DNA of 64,000 nucleotides from Pseudomonas ekonensis (GTDB lineage Bacteria; Pseudomonadota; Gammaproteobacteria; Pseudomonadales; Pseudomonadaceae), in the NCBI RefSeq assembly GCF_019145435.1, contig NZ_JAHSTS010000003.1, positions 310,001 to 374,000 on the forward strand, written 5' to 3'. Numbering within the stretch: position 1 is the first letter of the stretch; the number at the start of each line of letters is the position of its first letter. The translations under genes were made by a program, and so were the position numbers. The notes under the pieces are model-generated. The model worked only from the letters and a program-made list of their open reading frames with translations. It ran no database searches and was not told the DNA's origin. This document shows positions 32,507 through 42,807 of this stretch, in pieces.

Positions 32507-32791
32507 TCATGGCTTTTCCGGCGGCAGCTCAGGGAGCGCGCGCAAGGCCGTCTCGTACCACTGGGTGTCGAACGCCCGGTCTTCGTCGAGCATGGCGTCG
32601 ATCTCGTAGGCCAGCACATGGGCCATCAGATTGAGGATGTCTTCGCGTTCGTAGCCGACCAGGGTCAGCTTGTTGAACGTGGCCTTGGCCGCCGGCGGGT
32701 TTTCGCTCTCGATCTGGTTCTCGACGGCTTCGATCAGGGTGGACTCGGTGAAGGCTTCTTCGTCGTTGTCGATGTCGGTTGGCTCGCTCAT
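32507..32791 (-). CDS. conserved hypothetical protein, acidic, 94 residues
   Basis: I do not recognise a named family. The protein is strongly acidic and soluble: an N-terminal Asp/Glu-rich part, a helix STLIEAVENQIESENPPAAKATF, then LVGYEREDILNLMAHVLAYEID and a C-terminal Trp-Tyr segment (DTQWYETALRALPELP). The regular helical pattern and lack of frame breaks argue that it is a real gene. No operon partner; the GST gene is divergent. The REP hairpin just after its stop may act as a terminator. Confidence 0.7.
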   Translation of the reverse strand: MSEPTDIDNDEEAFTESTLIEAVENQIESENPPAAKATFNKLTLVGYEREDILNLMAHVLAYEIDAMLDEDRAFDTQWYETALRALPELPPEKP

Positions 32792-32914
32792 GGCCGGCTC
32801 CTGTGCAAAAGGCGTCAGTCTACCCTCATTCAGCGCCGTGATGCCGGTGGCGCGAATCCCCGGCAGGATCTATAAACAGGCACTGCCCACCCCGCACGGC
32901 CTGGAGGCTATGTG

Positions 32915-33574
32915 ATGTTCAAACTGTACGGATTCGCTGTCAGCAACTACTACAACATGGTCAAGCTGGCGCTGCTGGAGAAAGGCCTGCGGTTCGAAGA
33001 GGTCACGTTCTACCCGACGCAGACCCCGGAGGCCCTGGCCATCAGCCCCCGCGGCAAAGTGCCGGTGCTGGGGGCCGGCCCCGGCTACATCAATGAGACG
33101 TCCGTGATCCTCGAATACCTCGAACAGACCGGCCAGGGCGCGCCGCTGCTGCCTGCCGACCCGTTCGAGCGGGCGCAGGCGCTGGCGCTGGCCAAGGAGA
33201 TCGAGCTGTACATCGAGCTGCCGGGCCGGGCCTGCTACGGCGAGGCGTTCTTCGGCGCGACGGTGCCCGAGGCGATCAAGGAAAAGACCAAGGCCGAACT
33301 GCTGCTGGGGTTTGCCGCCCTGGGCCGGCACGGCAAGTTCGCGCCGTACGTGGCGGGCGATAGCCTGAGCGTGGCGGACCTGTATTTCCTCTACAGCGTG
33401 CCGCTGGCCTGCGCGGTCGGGCAGAAGCTGTTCGGTGTGGATCTGCTGGCGCAGATGCCGAAGGCCAAGGCGCTGCTGGAGCAGCTGGAAGCGAATCCGC
33501 ACGTGCAGAAGATCGCGGCGGACAAGGAAGCGGCGATGCCGGCGTTTTTGGCGATGATCGCAGCCAAGAAATAG
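32915..33574 (+). CDS. glutathione S-transferase family protein
   Basis: A 219-residue GST. The thioredoxin-like N-domain (about 1-80) has FKLYGFAVSNYYNMVKLALLEKGL, with Ser/Asn/Tyr candidates at the catalytic position, GKVPVLGAG and the glutathione-binding NETSVILEYLE. The helical C-domain (about 90-210) has VAGDSLSVADLYF, the N-capping box. The start is ATG 32915, with GGAGG 7 bp upstream; a GTG just before it is too close. Substrate unknown. Convergent with argH across a perfect 21-bp inverted repeat. Confidence 0.9.
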   Translation: MFKLYGFAVSNYYNMVKLALLEKGLRFEEVTFYPTQTPEALAISPRGKVPVLGAGPGYINETSVILEYLEQTGQGAPLLPADPFERAQALALAKEIELYIELPGRACYGEAFFGATVPEAIKEKTKAELLLGFAALGRHGKFAPYVAGDSLSVADLYFLYSVPLACAVGQKLFGVDLLAQMPKAKALLEQLEANPHVQKIAADKEAAMPAFLAMIAAKK

Positions 33575-33600
33575 AGTTGCGGGGTTTTCGGATCAGTCGT

Positions 33601-33651
33601 CGCCGGCAGGCCGGCTCCCACATTTGAGTGGTGGGAGCCGGCCTGCCGGCG
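33601..33651. repeat. perfect 21-bp inverted repeat (REP pair) between GST gene and argH
   Basis: Arms 33601-33621 and 33631-33651 are exact reverse complements around a 9-nt loop (ATTTGAGTG). The arm contains GCCGGCTCCCAC, a REP core. It ends 13 bp after the argH stop and could terminate both convergent genes. Confidence 0.9.
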
Positions 33652-33664
33652 ATGCCATTGGCCT

Positions 33665-35059
<1,395 letters not shown>

Positions 35060-35497
35060 GAATTCGCTCGTATCGGCTTGGAGAAAGAAGGCTGCAAATG
35101 CTGGCGCGGATGATAACAGGGTTGCCGATCCTGTCGCTGACACTGGTCGAAACGTTTTTTTCTCATCTCGTGCGCCACAATCGCCGCCGTCGCCGCCGTG
35201 ATTTGCGCAACGATATTTTCCGATTGAGCAATGTCGGGCCGACGAACGTCTACAGTTGGACTGAAGGGTCGGCGCAAATGCGGATCGGACGCCGGCCAAG
35301 AAAAAGAGAGGGGTGGGCGCTTTGGCCATCGGCAAGCCCTGCGCAAGGCGCAGGATCCGGGCACCGGCAAATTTTGCCGGCCGACGTACGGCACTTTTCG
35401 GCGCCCGCGCTAGTCTTAGCGTGGATCGCGGTGACGGACGTCACTCCACCTGTCTACGCTATCCTTGTGCGAGACTCACGCAGGAATCCAGCGCAAT
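35060..35497. other. argH-algR divergent region (438 bp, no gene)
   Basis: In P. aeruginosa the algZ/fimS sensor kinase lies between argH and algR. Here the region is 438 bp and holds no histidine-kinase sequence in any frame. A plus-strand open frame from 35098 is Arg-rich, overlaps algR and looks like chance. The region must hold the argH and algR promoters; no strong sigma-70 or AlgU-type element was recognised. Confidence 0.7.
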
Positions 35498-36244
35498 ATG
35501 AATGTCCTGATCGTTGATGACGAACCCTTGGCCCGCGAGCGCCTCAGCCGAATGGTGAGCGAACTCGGGGGCTACACTGTCCTGGAGCCCAGCGCCACCA
35601 ATGGCGAGGAGGCGCTGGCCCTGATCGACAGTCACAAGCCGGATATCGTGTTGCTCGATATCCGCATGCCGGGCCTGGATGGCCTGCAGGTCGCTGCCCG
35701 TCTGTGCGAACGAGAAACCCCGCCCGCCGTGGTGTTCTGCACAGGTTCCGATGAATTTGCCGTGGAGGCCCTGAAGGCCGGTGCCGTGGGCTATGTGGTG
35801 AAACCCGTGCGAACCGAACACTTGCAGGACGCCCTGAAAAGGGCCGAACGTCCCAACCGGGCCCAGCTCTCGGCCCTGACCCGTCCCGCCGCCGAAAGCG
35901 GCAACGGCCCGCGCAGTCACATCAGCGCCCGGACCCGCAAAGGCATCGAACTGATCCCCCTGGATCAGGTGGTGTACTTCATCGCCGACCACAAGTACGT
36001 GACCCTGCGCCACGAGCACGGCGAAGTCCTGCTGGACGAGCCGCTCAAGGCGCTGGAGGACGAGTTCGGCGAGCGCTTCGTGCGCATCCACCGCAACGCC
36101 CTGGTGGCGCGCGAGCGCATCGAGCGGCTGCAGCGCACGCCGCTGGGGCACTTCCAGCTCTACCTCAAAGGCCTGAACGGCGACGCCTTGATCGTCAGCC
36201 GCCGGCATGTGGCGGGCGTGCGCAAGATGATGCAGGGGCTCTGA
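35498..36244 (+). CDS. algR: LytTR-family response regulator AlgR
   Basis: A 248-residue regulator, the same length as P. aeruginosa AlgR. The receiver domain (1-120) has the acidic pocket DDE at 7-9, phospho-acceptor D54 (VLLDIRMPG), T/S at FCTGSD and K in VVKPVR. The LytTR DNA-binding domain spans about 140-245 (IELIPLDQVVYFIADHKYVTLRH; FVRIHRNALVAR). AlgR controls alginate, twitching and virulence genes in P. aeruginosa. The start at 35498 was chosen by similarity; an upstream ATG at 35465 adds eleven unrelated residues. No kinase gene is adjacent. hemC follows in the same direction. Confidence 0.95.
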   Translation: MNVLIVDDEPLARERLSRMVSELGGYTVLEPSATNGEEALALIDSHKPDIVLLDIRMPGLDGLQVAARLCERETPPAVVFCTGSDEFAVEALKAGAVGYVVKPVRTEHLQDALKRAERPNRAQLSALTRPAAESGNGPRSHISARTRKGIELIPLDQVVYFIADHKYVTLRHEHGEVLLDEPLKALEDEFGERFVRIHRNALVARERIERLQRTPLGHFQLYLKGLNGDALIVSRRHVAGVRKMMQGL

Positions 36245-36371
36245 CCGGGCGTCCGTCGCTTCTTCCCGTCAGGCACACGGGCCAGGGAGGCCGTGCGCTT
36301 GCTGATTCAAGTCAAAGTGGATTTGGCTGAGCTGTTATCATCCGCCGTATCTATTCAGTACGGATTGATCC

Positions 36372-37313
36372 ATGTCCTCTCGCGAAATCCGCATCGCCAC
36401 CCGCAAAAGTGCTCTGGCCCTCTGGCAGGCCGAATTCGTCAAAGCCCGTCTGGAAGCGGCCCACCCGGGGTTGCAGGTGACGCTGGTGCCCATGGTCAGC
36501 CGCGGCGACAAGCTGCTCGACTCGCCGCTGTCGAAGATCGGCGGCAAGGGCCTGTTCGTCAAGGAACTGGAAACCGCGCTGCTGGAGAACGAAGCCGACA
36601 TCGCCGTCCACTCGATGAAGGACGTGCCGATGGATTTCCCCGAAGGCCTGGGCCTGTTCTGCATCTGCGAGCGCGAAGACCCGCGTGACGCCTTCGTCTC
36701 CAACACCTACGCCAGCCTCGACGCGCTGCCGGCCGGCAGCATCGTCGGCACATCCAGCCTGCGCCGCCAGGCCCAACTGCTGACCCGCCGTCCGGATCTT
36801 GAGATCCGCTTCCTGCGCGGCAACGTCAACACCCGTCTGGCCAAGCTCGACGCAGGCGAGTACGACGCGATCATCCTCGCGGCGGCCGGCCTGATCCGTC
36901 TCGGCTTCGAAGACCGCATCACTTCGGCGATCAGCGTCGACGACAGCCTGCCCGCCGGCGGCCAGGGTGCCGTGGGCATCGAGTGCCGCAGCGCCGACCG
37001 CGAAATCCAAGCACTGCTGGCGCCGCTGCATCACGCCGACACCGCTTCGCGGGTGACCGCCGAACGTGCCCTCAACAAACACCTGAACGGCGGCTGCCAA
37101 GTGCCGATCGCCTGCTACGCCGTGCTGGAAGGCGATCAACTGTGGCTGCGCGGCCTGGTGGGCGAGCCGAGCGGCGGCAAGCTGCTCAGCGCCCAGGCCC
37201 GGGCCCCGCGCGAGGCGGCCGAGTCGCTGGGCGTGCAGGTCGCCGAAGACCTGCTCGGCCAGGGCGCCGACGACATCCTCAAGGCAGTGTACGGCGAGGC
37301 CGGTCACGAGTGA
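36372..37313 (+). CDS. hemC: hydroxymethylbilane synthase (porphobilinogen deaminase)
   Basis: A 313-residue enzyme joining four porphobilinogens into hydroxymethylbilane in haem synthesis. It carries the dipyrromethane-attachment Cys in [13 protein letters not shown], and the Arg-rich SSLRRQAQL and [14 protein letters not shown]. Full length. The hemD start overlaps its stop by 4 bp, so the genes are translationally coupled. Confidence 0.97.
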   Translation: MSSREIRIATRKSALALWQAEFVKARLEAAHPGLQVTLVPMVSRGDKLLDSPLSKIGGKGLFVKELETALLENEADIAVHSMKDVPMDFPEGLGLFCICEREDPRDAFVSNTYASLDALPAGSIVGTSSLRRQAQLLTRRPDLEIRFLRGNVNTRLAKLDAGEYDAIILAAAGLIRLGFEDRITSAISVDDSLPAGGQGAVGIECRSADREIQALLAPLHHADTASRVTAERALNKHLNGGCQVPIACYAVLEGDQLWLRGLVGEPSGGKLLSAQARAPREAAESLGVQVAEDLLGQGADDILKAVYGEAGHE

Positions 37314-38077
37314 CCGGCTGGCGCCTGCTGTTGACCCGTCCGGCGGAGGACTGCACGGCGCTGGCCGAGGTGTTGGCGCAGCAGGGGATTTTCAGCAGCT
37401 GCCTGCCGCTTTTGGAGATCGTCCCTTTGGCGGTCTCTGACACAATGCGCCGAACCTTGGGGCAACTGCCGCAGTGCGCTGCGGTGATCGTGGTCAGCAA
37501 ACCGGCGGCGCGCCTGGCCGTGCAGCTGCTGGACGTTTGCGCGGACGTGCCGCCGTCGTTGCCCTGGTTCAGCGTCGGCGCGGCGACGGCGCAGATTCTA
37601 AAGGACCGGAGGCTGGACACCCACTTCCCGGACGAGGGCGACGACAGCGAAGCGCTGCTGCGCTTGCCGCGTCTGCGCGAGGCGGTGGCGCGGCCCGGTT
37701 CGCGGGTGCTGATCCTGCGCGGCGAGGGCGGGCGCGAGCTGCTCGCCGAGCGCCTGCGCGCGCTTGGTGCTAGTGTCGAGTATCTGGAGCTGTACCGCCG
37801 CGACCTGCCGGCCTGCGCGCCGGGGGAACTGACGCGCAGGATCGGATCGGAACGCCTGAACGGGCTGGTGGTCAGCAGTGGACAGGGTTTCGAGCACCTG
37901 CGCCAATTGGCCGGCGACGCCTGGCCCGAGGTGGCGCAGCTGCCGTTGTTTGTTCCAAGCCCAAGGGTCGCCGGGCAGGCGCGCGCCGCCGGGGCCCGAA
38001 CAGTTGTGGATTGCCGCGGCGCCAGTGCCGCGGCCTTGCTGACGGCGTTACGGGAGCATCCCGTGCCCGTTCTCTAA
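37310..38077 (+). CDS. hemD: uroporphyrinogen-III synthase
   Basis: A 255-residue enzyme that cyclises hydroxymethylbilane and inverts ring D. Sequence conservation in this family is low; recognisable parts are [11 protein letters not shown] at the start, [36 protein letters not shown] and YRRDLP. The GTG start at 37310 overlaps the hemC stop by 4 bp, which fixes the start. hemX follows 16 bp later. Confidence 0.92.
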   Translation: MTGWRLLLTRPAEDCTALAEVLAQQGIFSSCLPLLEIVPLAVSDTMRRTLGQLPQCAAVIVVSKPAARLAVQLLDVCADVPPSLPWFSVGAATAQILKDRRLDTHFPDEGDDSEALLRLPRLREAVARPGSRVLILRGEGGRELLAERLRALGASVEYLELYRRDLPACAPGELTRRIGSERLNGLVVSSGQGFEHLRQLAGDAWPEVAQLPLFVPSPRVAGQARAAGARTVVDCRGASAAALLTALREHPVPVL

Positions 38078-38093
38078 TGCAAAGGATGGATAC

Positions 38094-39236
38094 GTGAGCG
38101 AAACAGCCTTGCCTAAAGATGATGTTCAACCTGTGACCGATGCACCGGTTGACGTACCACCACCGGCCCGGGAACCGCGTCGGGGAAACGGACTGGCCAT
38201 CGTGGCATTGCTGCTGGGCGCCGCCGGCGTCGCGGTCGGCGGCTGGGGCGTCTGGCAGGTGCGGCACCTGCAGGCCGACACCCGGCAGCAGTTGAGCCAG
38301 GTGCAGGCGCTGAACGATCAGGCGCAGTCGCTGAAACTCAACGAGCAGCGCCTGACCGAGCGTCTCGGGCAATTGCCGGGCGCCGACGAGCTCGATGAGC
38401 GCCAGCGGCTGGTGACCCAGTTGCAGGGCGATCAGCAACGCCTCAACCAGCGTCTGGAAACCGTCCTCGGCGCCAGCCGCAAGGACTGGCGCCTGGCCGA
38501 GGCCGAGCACCTGCTGCGTCTGGCCAGCCTGCGCCTGTCGGCGCTGCAGGACGTCAGCAGCGCTCAGGCCTTGGTGCAGGGCGCCGACGAGATCCTGCGC
38601 GAACAGAACGATCCCGGTTCGTTCGCCGCCCGCGAGCAAGTGGCGAAAACCCTGGTGGCCCTGCGCAGCACCGCGCAGCCGGACCGCACCGGCCTGTTCC
38701 TGCGCCTGGGCGCCCTGCGCGATCAGGTCATCGAACTCACCGAACTGGCGCCCGAATACAAGGACCGCGGCGAATCCCTGCTGGGCCTGACGGCCGACGG
38801 CGACGGGGCCAGCCGCTGGGCGCAATGGTGGGATCAGGTCTCGCGGTACATCCGCATCGACTTCAACGCCGACAAGAACGTGCGGCCGCTGCTGGCCGGG
38901 CAGAGCCTGAGCCAGGTGCGCCTGGCCCTGAGCCTGGCGCTCGAGCAGGCGCAGTGGGCGGCGCTCAACGGGCAGGCGCCGGTCTACGCCCAGGCGCTGG
39001 GCGAGGCGCGGGACGTGCTCAAGGGCAACTTCAATCCGGACAACCCGCAAAGCAAAATCATGCTGGAGCAAGTGGCCGAACTGAGCCTGCAGCCCGTGAC
39101 GGTCAGCACGCCGGACCTGGCCGGCACCCTGGGCGCGGTGCAGGCCTATCTCGAGCGGCGCAACGTCAATGCCGAAGACTCGGTCAAGCCGTTCGCCAAA
39201 CCGGCCGCCGGCACGGCGCAGGAGGCCACGCCATGA
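38094..39236 (+). CDS. hemX: HemX family membrane protein
   Basis: A 380-residue HemX homologue, often annotated as uroporphyrinogen-III methyltransferase although it lacks the methyltransferase domain. An N-terminal hydrophilic tail (1-35, Pro-rich) is followed by one transmembrane segment (about 37-57, LAIVALLLGAAGVAVGGWGVW) and a long periplasmic coiled coil (about 60-130) and helical domain. The real function is unknown; it always travels with hemD and hemY. Start is GTG with AAAGGA upstream. The stop overlaps hemY by 4 bp. Confidence 0.9.
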   Translation: MSETALPKDDVQPVTDAPVDVPPPAREPRRGNGLAIVALLLGAAGVAVGGWGVWQVRHLQADTRQQLSQVQALNDQAQSLKLNEQRLTERLGQLPGADELDERQRLVTQLQGDQQRLNQRLETVLGASRKDWRLAEAEHLLRLASLRLSALQDVSSAQALVQGADEILREQNDPGSFAAREQVAKTLVALRSTAQPDRTGLFLRLGALRDQVIELTELAPEYKDRGESLLGLTADGDGASRWAQWWDQVSRYIRIDFNADKNVRPLLAGQSLSQVRLALSLALEQAQWAALNGQAPVYAQALGEARDVLKGNFNPDNPQSKIMLEQVAELSLQPVTVSTPDLAGTLGAVQAYLERRNVNAEDSVKPFAKPAAGTAQEATP

Positions 39237-40471
39237 AGCGCCTGTATGTGATCGTGTTTCTGGCCATCGCCGTCACGGCGGCGCTGGGCCTGGCGATCGC
39301 CCAGCATTCCGGTTACGTGCTGGTCGCGTACAAGAGCTTTCGCTACGAGTCGAGCCTGTGGGCGACCCTGGCGCTGGTGGCGATCCTGTGGCTGCTGATC
39401 TGGGCCGTCAAGGCGCTGGTCGAGCTGGTGCTGACGTCCGGCGGGGTGGTCAACCCGTGGTCGCGGCGCAACCGCAGCCGGCGCGTGCAGGTGGCGATCG
39501 AACACGGGCAACTGGACCTGGCCGAAGGCCGCTGGGCCAGCGCCCAGCGTCACCTGTACCGGGCCGCCGAAGCCGAGCGCCAGCCGTTGCTGTATTACCT
39601 CGGCGCCGCCCGTGCCGCCAACGAGCAGGGCAACTATGAGGAATGCGACCGTTTGCTGGAGCGCGCCCTGGAGCGTCAGCCCCAAGCCGAACTGGCGATC
39701 GCCCTGAGCCACGCGCAGTTGCAGACCGACCGCGGCGACACCGACGGCGCCCTGGAAACGCTGCAGGCCATGCACGGGCGCCATCCCCACAACGCCCAGA
39801 CCCTGCGCCAGTTGCAGCGGCTGCATCAGCAGCGCGGGGAATGGTCGGCGGTGATCCGGCTGTTGCCGGAGCTGCGCAAGGACAAAGTCTTGCCGCCGGC
39901 CGAACTGACCGAGCTGGAACGCCGCGCCTGGGGCCAGAACCTGTCGCTGGCGGCCCAGCGTGAAGAGGACGGCACGGTCGGCCAGCAATCCCTTGAACGG
40001 GCCTGGCAGCAGCTCACCTCCGCCCAGCGCCAGGAGGCGCCGCTGGTGCTGGCCTACGCCGAGCAATTGCGTCAGCTGGGCGCGCAGGTCGAGGCGGAAG
40101 AGGTGCTGCGCAATGCCCTCAAGCGCAAGTACGACAGCCACCTGGCGCGCCTGTACGGCCTGGTGCGCGGCAACGATCCGGCGCGTCAGTTGCAGACGGC
40201 CGAGGGGTGGCTCAAGGAGCATCCCGCCGATCCGAGCCTGCTGCTGACGCTGGGTCGCCTGTGCCTGCAAGCCAGCTTGTGGGGCAAGGCGCGGGACTAC
40301 CTGGAAAGCAGCCTGCGCACCCAGCGCAACCCGGAGGCCTGTGCCGAACTCGCCCGTCTGTTGGCGCGCCTTGGCGACACCGAACGCAGCAATCAGCTGT
40401 TCCAGGAAGGGCTGGGGCTGTTGGATGACCGTCTGCTGGCCGCACCGTTGCCGGTGCCGGCCCGTGCCTGA
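39233..40471 (+). CDS. hemY: HemY family TPR membrane protein
   Basis: A 412-residue proteobacterial HemY (not the Bacillus protoporphyrinogen oxidase). Two transmembrane helices at about residues 3-22 and 43-65 are followed by tetratricopeptide-like repeats through about residue 395 (for example RHLYRAAEAERQ; ARDYLESSLRTQ). Its role in haem synthesis is unproven. GGAGG lies 7 bp before the ATG, inside hemX. A small GC hairpin at 40479-40498 follows the stop. Confidence 0.92.
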   Translation: MKRLYVIVFLAIAVTAALGLAIAQHSGYVLVAYKSFRYESSLWATLALVAILWLLIWAVKALVELVLTSGGVVNPWSRRNRSRRVQVAIEHGQLDLAEGRWASAQRHLYRAAEAERQPLLYYLGAARAANEQGNYEECDRLLERALERQPQAELAIALSHAQLQTDRGDTDGALETLQAMHGRHPHNAQTLRQLQRLHQQRGEWSAVIRLLPELRKDKVLPPAELTELERRAWGQNLSLAAQREEDGTVGQQSLERAWQQLTSAQRQEAPLVLAYAEQLRQLGAQVEAEEVLRNALKRKYDSHLARLYGLVRGNDPARQLQTAEGWLKEHPADPSLLLTLGRLCLQASLWGKARDYLESSLRTQRNPEACAELARLLARLGDTERSNQLFQEGLGLLDDRLLAAPLPVPARA

Positions 40472-40478
40472 ACGCGTG

Positions 40479-40498
40479 ACGGGGAGCGTGCTCCCCGT
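40479..40498 (+). terminator. GC hairpin after hemY
   Basis: ACGGGGAGC (40479-40487) pairs with GCTCCCCGT (40490-40498). No T-run follows, so termination is uncertain. Confidence 0.4.
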
Positions 40499-40690
40499 TA
40501 ACGCCAGACGCCGGAAAAGTTACTGCTGAGTTTGGTCTTAGGCAGCGTCCTACACGGGACTACATCTAATCCTCTCGCACCTGTCGGGATTTCCCTACAC
40601 CTCTGGTGAAGTGTCGGCAGGGCCCCGCCTTGAAAGGCCGGCGCGCTTTCCTCTACCGTAACTGCCTGTCTTTACTGTTGCGGATAAGCC

Positions 40691-41233
40691 ATGTCGTTGA
40701 CCTGCTCACGCTCCCTGTTTTTCATGGCTTTCATGGCAGGGGCTCTGGCCCTGGGGGCTTCCTACTACCTCGAATACACGGTCGGCCTGACGCCTTGCAA
40801 TCTGTGCCTGGTGCAGCGTCTGTTCCTGGCCGCGCTGTTCGTCTGCTGTGGCGCGGCGGCGGTGCATGGACCGCGGCGCGTCGGCCTGTCGCTTTACTGG
40901 GTGTTGGCGCTGGCCGCCAGCGCCGGGGGCATGACCGCCGCCTGGCGCCAGGTGCTGTGGCAGAGTGACCCGCTGCACCAGTTGGCGAACTGCATACCGG
41001 CGCCTGAAACGCCGCTGTCGTGGATGTGCGCGCTGTCGGGCATGTTCAACGACCACGGCGACTGCGCCGAGATCTCCTGGACGCTGTTCGACCTGAGCAT
41101 TCCGGAATGGAGCCTGCTGTTTTTCATCGCGATGTCGATCCTGGCGGTCTACCAACTCTTGCGTCTGCTCTGGGGCGCCGTGCAGCGTCCGTTCGGCGGC
41201 GAAGCGTCGCACCGGCTGTTGATACGGGATTAA
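40691..41233 (+). CDS. dsbB: disulfide bond formation protein B (DsbB/DsbH)
   Basis: A 180-residue inner-membrane quinone-linked oxidase that reoxidises DsbA. Four transmembrane helices are apparent; the first periplasmic pair is CNLC in LTPCNLCLVQR and the second pair lies in the loop with ANCIPAP and SWMC. In P. aeruginosa the copy next to hemY is called DsbH. The upstream 220 bp contain short dyads discussed in the findings. Confidence 0.93.
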   Translation: MSLTCSRSLFFMAFMAGALALGASYYLEYTVGLTPCNLCLVQRLFLAALFVCCGAAAVHGPRRVGLSLYWVLALAASAGGMTAAWRQVLWQSDPLHQLANCIPAPETPLSWMCALSGMFNDHGDCAEISWTLFDLSIPEWSLLFFIAMSILAVYQLLRLLWGAVQRPFGGEASHRLLIRD

Positions 41234-41414
41234 ACGCTTGTATGAACTTTGTCGCCTGCGTACCTTGAAGCCACTGGCCTGCGGGAATAATCTGGCCCGC
41301 ACGTGTCATTGCAATTCAGTTGCTCAATGACGCTCTGCCCGGCAGCCCCCGAATCCGTTTTCACAAGAGGGGCGCGGGTGTAGAGCAGTGACCCACAAGG
41401 GAAGAGAGATCGCC

Positions 41415-41885
41415 ATGCTCGAAAGTTGTCAGAGTGCTCAGGAACGTTGGGGTGGAGTTCATCAACTGATCGACCGCTGGCTCCGGGAGCGCGAGGAACT
41501 GGTGACCGCGTTCCGCGAACTGCGTGACGCCAAGCCTGCGTTCGCCGACAAGTCGAAGAACGGCCGGTTCTGCCAGATCCTCGTCGATTACGTGTCCGCC
41601 TGGCACTTCGAAGTGCGTGAGCAGTTGACCGATGAAGCCAAGGCGTTCGATGACGAAGGCGGGCTGGAACTGGCGGAGCAGATCGGGCCGCGCATCGATG
41701 AGATCACGCAGCACGCGGTGGCCTTCAATGACCATTGCCACAAAGGCGAGTGCAACGACACCGAGCGCTTCTCCGAGGCGCTGCAAAAGCTGGGCGGTCT
41801 GCTGCGCGAACGCTTCGAGCTGGAAGACTGCCTGATCGAAGTGCTGCACAACGCCCACAAGGAAGAGGCCCCGGTTCAGGCCTGA
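41415..41885 (+). CDS. algQ: anti-sigma-70 factor AlgQ/Rsd
   Basis: A 156-residue all-helical Rsd/AlgQ protein that binds region 4 of the housekeeping sigma factor and so frees RNA polymerase for alternative sigma factors; in P. aeruginosa it supports alginate and siderophore production. Signatures are WGGVHQLIDRWLREREELV and CQILVDYVSAWHFEVREQL. The start at 41415 has a GAGAGA ribosome site; the open frame extends nine codons upstream. A terminator shared with the convergent FKBP gene follows. Confidence 0.93.
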   Translation: MLESCQSAQERWGGVHQLIDRWLREREELVTAFRELRDAKPAFADKSKNGRFCQILVDYVSAWHFEVREQLTDEAKAFDDEGGLELAEQIGPRIDEITQHAVAFNDHCHKGECNDTERFSEALQKLGGLLRERFELEDCLIEVLHNAHKEEAPVQA

Positions 41886-41911
41886 CGGCAACCCTTGGGC
41901 AAGACACACAG

Positions 41912-41939
41912 AACGGTGCGCCATGGCGCACCGTTTTTC
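41912..41939. terminator. bidirectional intrinsic terminator, algQ / FKBP gene
   Basis: AACGGTGCGCC (41912-41922) and GGCGCACCGTT (41925-41935) pair perfectly and are followed by TTT on the plus strand; it lies between two convergent genes. Confidence 0.85.
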
Positions 41940-41949
41940 GTTGGCGCGG

Positions 41950-42615
41950 TCAGCCGGTCGCGCCCTTCAATTCGACCTCGAACACCAGCGGCGTGAACGG
42001 CGCGATCAGGTCGCCGGCACCGTCCGCGCCGTAGGCCTGATCGGAGGGAATCACCAGTCGCCACTTCGCGCCCACCGGCATGTTCTGCAACGCGGTGCGC
42101 CAGCCGGCGATCACGCTGTCGAGGTTGAACCACTGCGGCTGCGTGTTCTGGTCGAACACGGTGCCGTCCGGCAGCCGGCCGACGTACAGCACCTGCACCT
42201 TGCCGTCGGGACCTGCCTTGGTGCCTGTGCCGGGCGCAAGCTCGGTCATCAGGATGCCGTCGGCCAGTTCCTTCACGCCGGGCTTGGCCTTTTCGGCGGT
42301 GAGGAAGCGCTGTTCGTTTTCCATCGCGGCTTCGCTCGACGGTTGCGATGCCTGCTCGGCGTTGCGCGACTCGTGGTCGGCCAGGATCTGCTCGATCCGC
42401 GCCTCGCTCAAGGCCAGCGGCTTGCCTTGGTAGGCCTGCTGCAACCCGTCGATCAACGCCTGCAGCTGCAGTTGCGGCACCTCCTGGCGCAGGCGTTCGC
42501 CGAGGCTGGCGCCCAAGCTGTAGGCCAGGTCATGGGCATCGTTCGCGGTGGTTTTTTCGTCGGCCTGAGCGACGGAAAAAACCAGGCAGAGGGACAAAAA
42601 AAAGTAGCGCGGCAT
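41950..42615 (-). CDS. FKBP-type peptidyl-prolyl cis-trans isomerase, periplasmic
   Basis: A 221-residue secreted isomerase. The signal peptide is at residues 1-19 (PRYFFLSLCLVFSVAQA). An N-terminal helical dimerisation domain (YSLGASLGERLRQE; ALIDGLQQAYQGK) precedes the FKBP domain at about 115-218 (VQVLYVGRLPDGTVFDQN; AGWRTALQNMPVGAKWRLVIP; PFTPLVFEVEL), as in FkpA/Mip. The ATG at 42615 has GGAG 7 bp upstream, while the GTG at 42621 is too close. Divergent from algP. Confidence 0.93.
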   Translation of the reverse strand: MPRYFFLSLCLVFSVAQADEKTTANDAHDLAYSLGASLGERLRQEVPQLQLQALIDGLQQAYQGKPLALSEARIEQILADHESRNAEQASQPSSEAAMENEQRFLTAEKAKPGVKELADGILMTELAPGTGTKAGPDGKVQVLYVGRLPDGTVFDQNTQPQWFNLDSVIAGWRTALQNMPVGAKWRLVIPSDQAYGADGAGDLIAPFTPLVFEVELKGATG

Positions 42616-42807
42616 GGGCACTCTCCATCCAGAATTGCGGTGGATTATGCCAGCGCAGACGCCTGCAACGGTGAACTGCTTTTGCCTGTGCGCAGAAGTT
42701 TTGCGCAGCGCTGCAACCGAGCGCTTTCGATACTGTCAACATGCCCTAGCGGCGGTAGCAGCAGAGGTCTAGTATGAGCCGCACTCACGTCAGCCAGGAG
42801 GTAAACC

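Noticed and set aside
35098..35517. 139-codon open frame in the argH-algR gap
   Set aside because: Arg-rich, overlaps algR, no similarity to AlgZ/FimS or any family I know; no good ribosome site.
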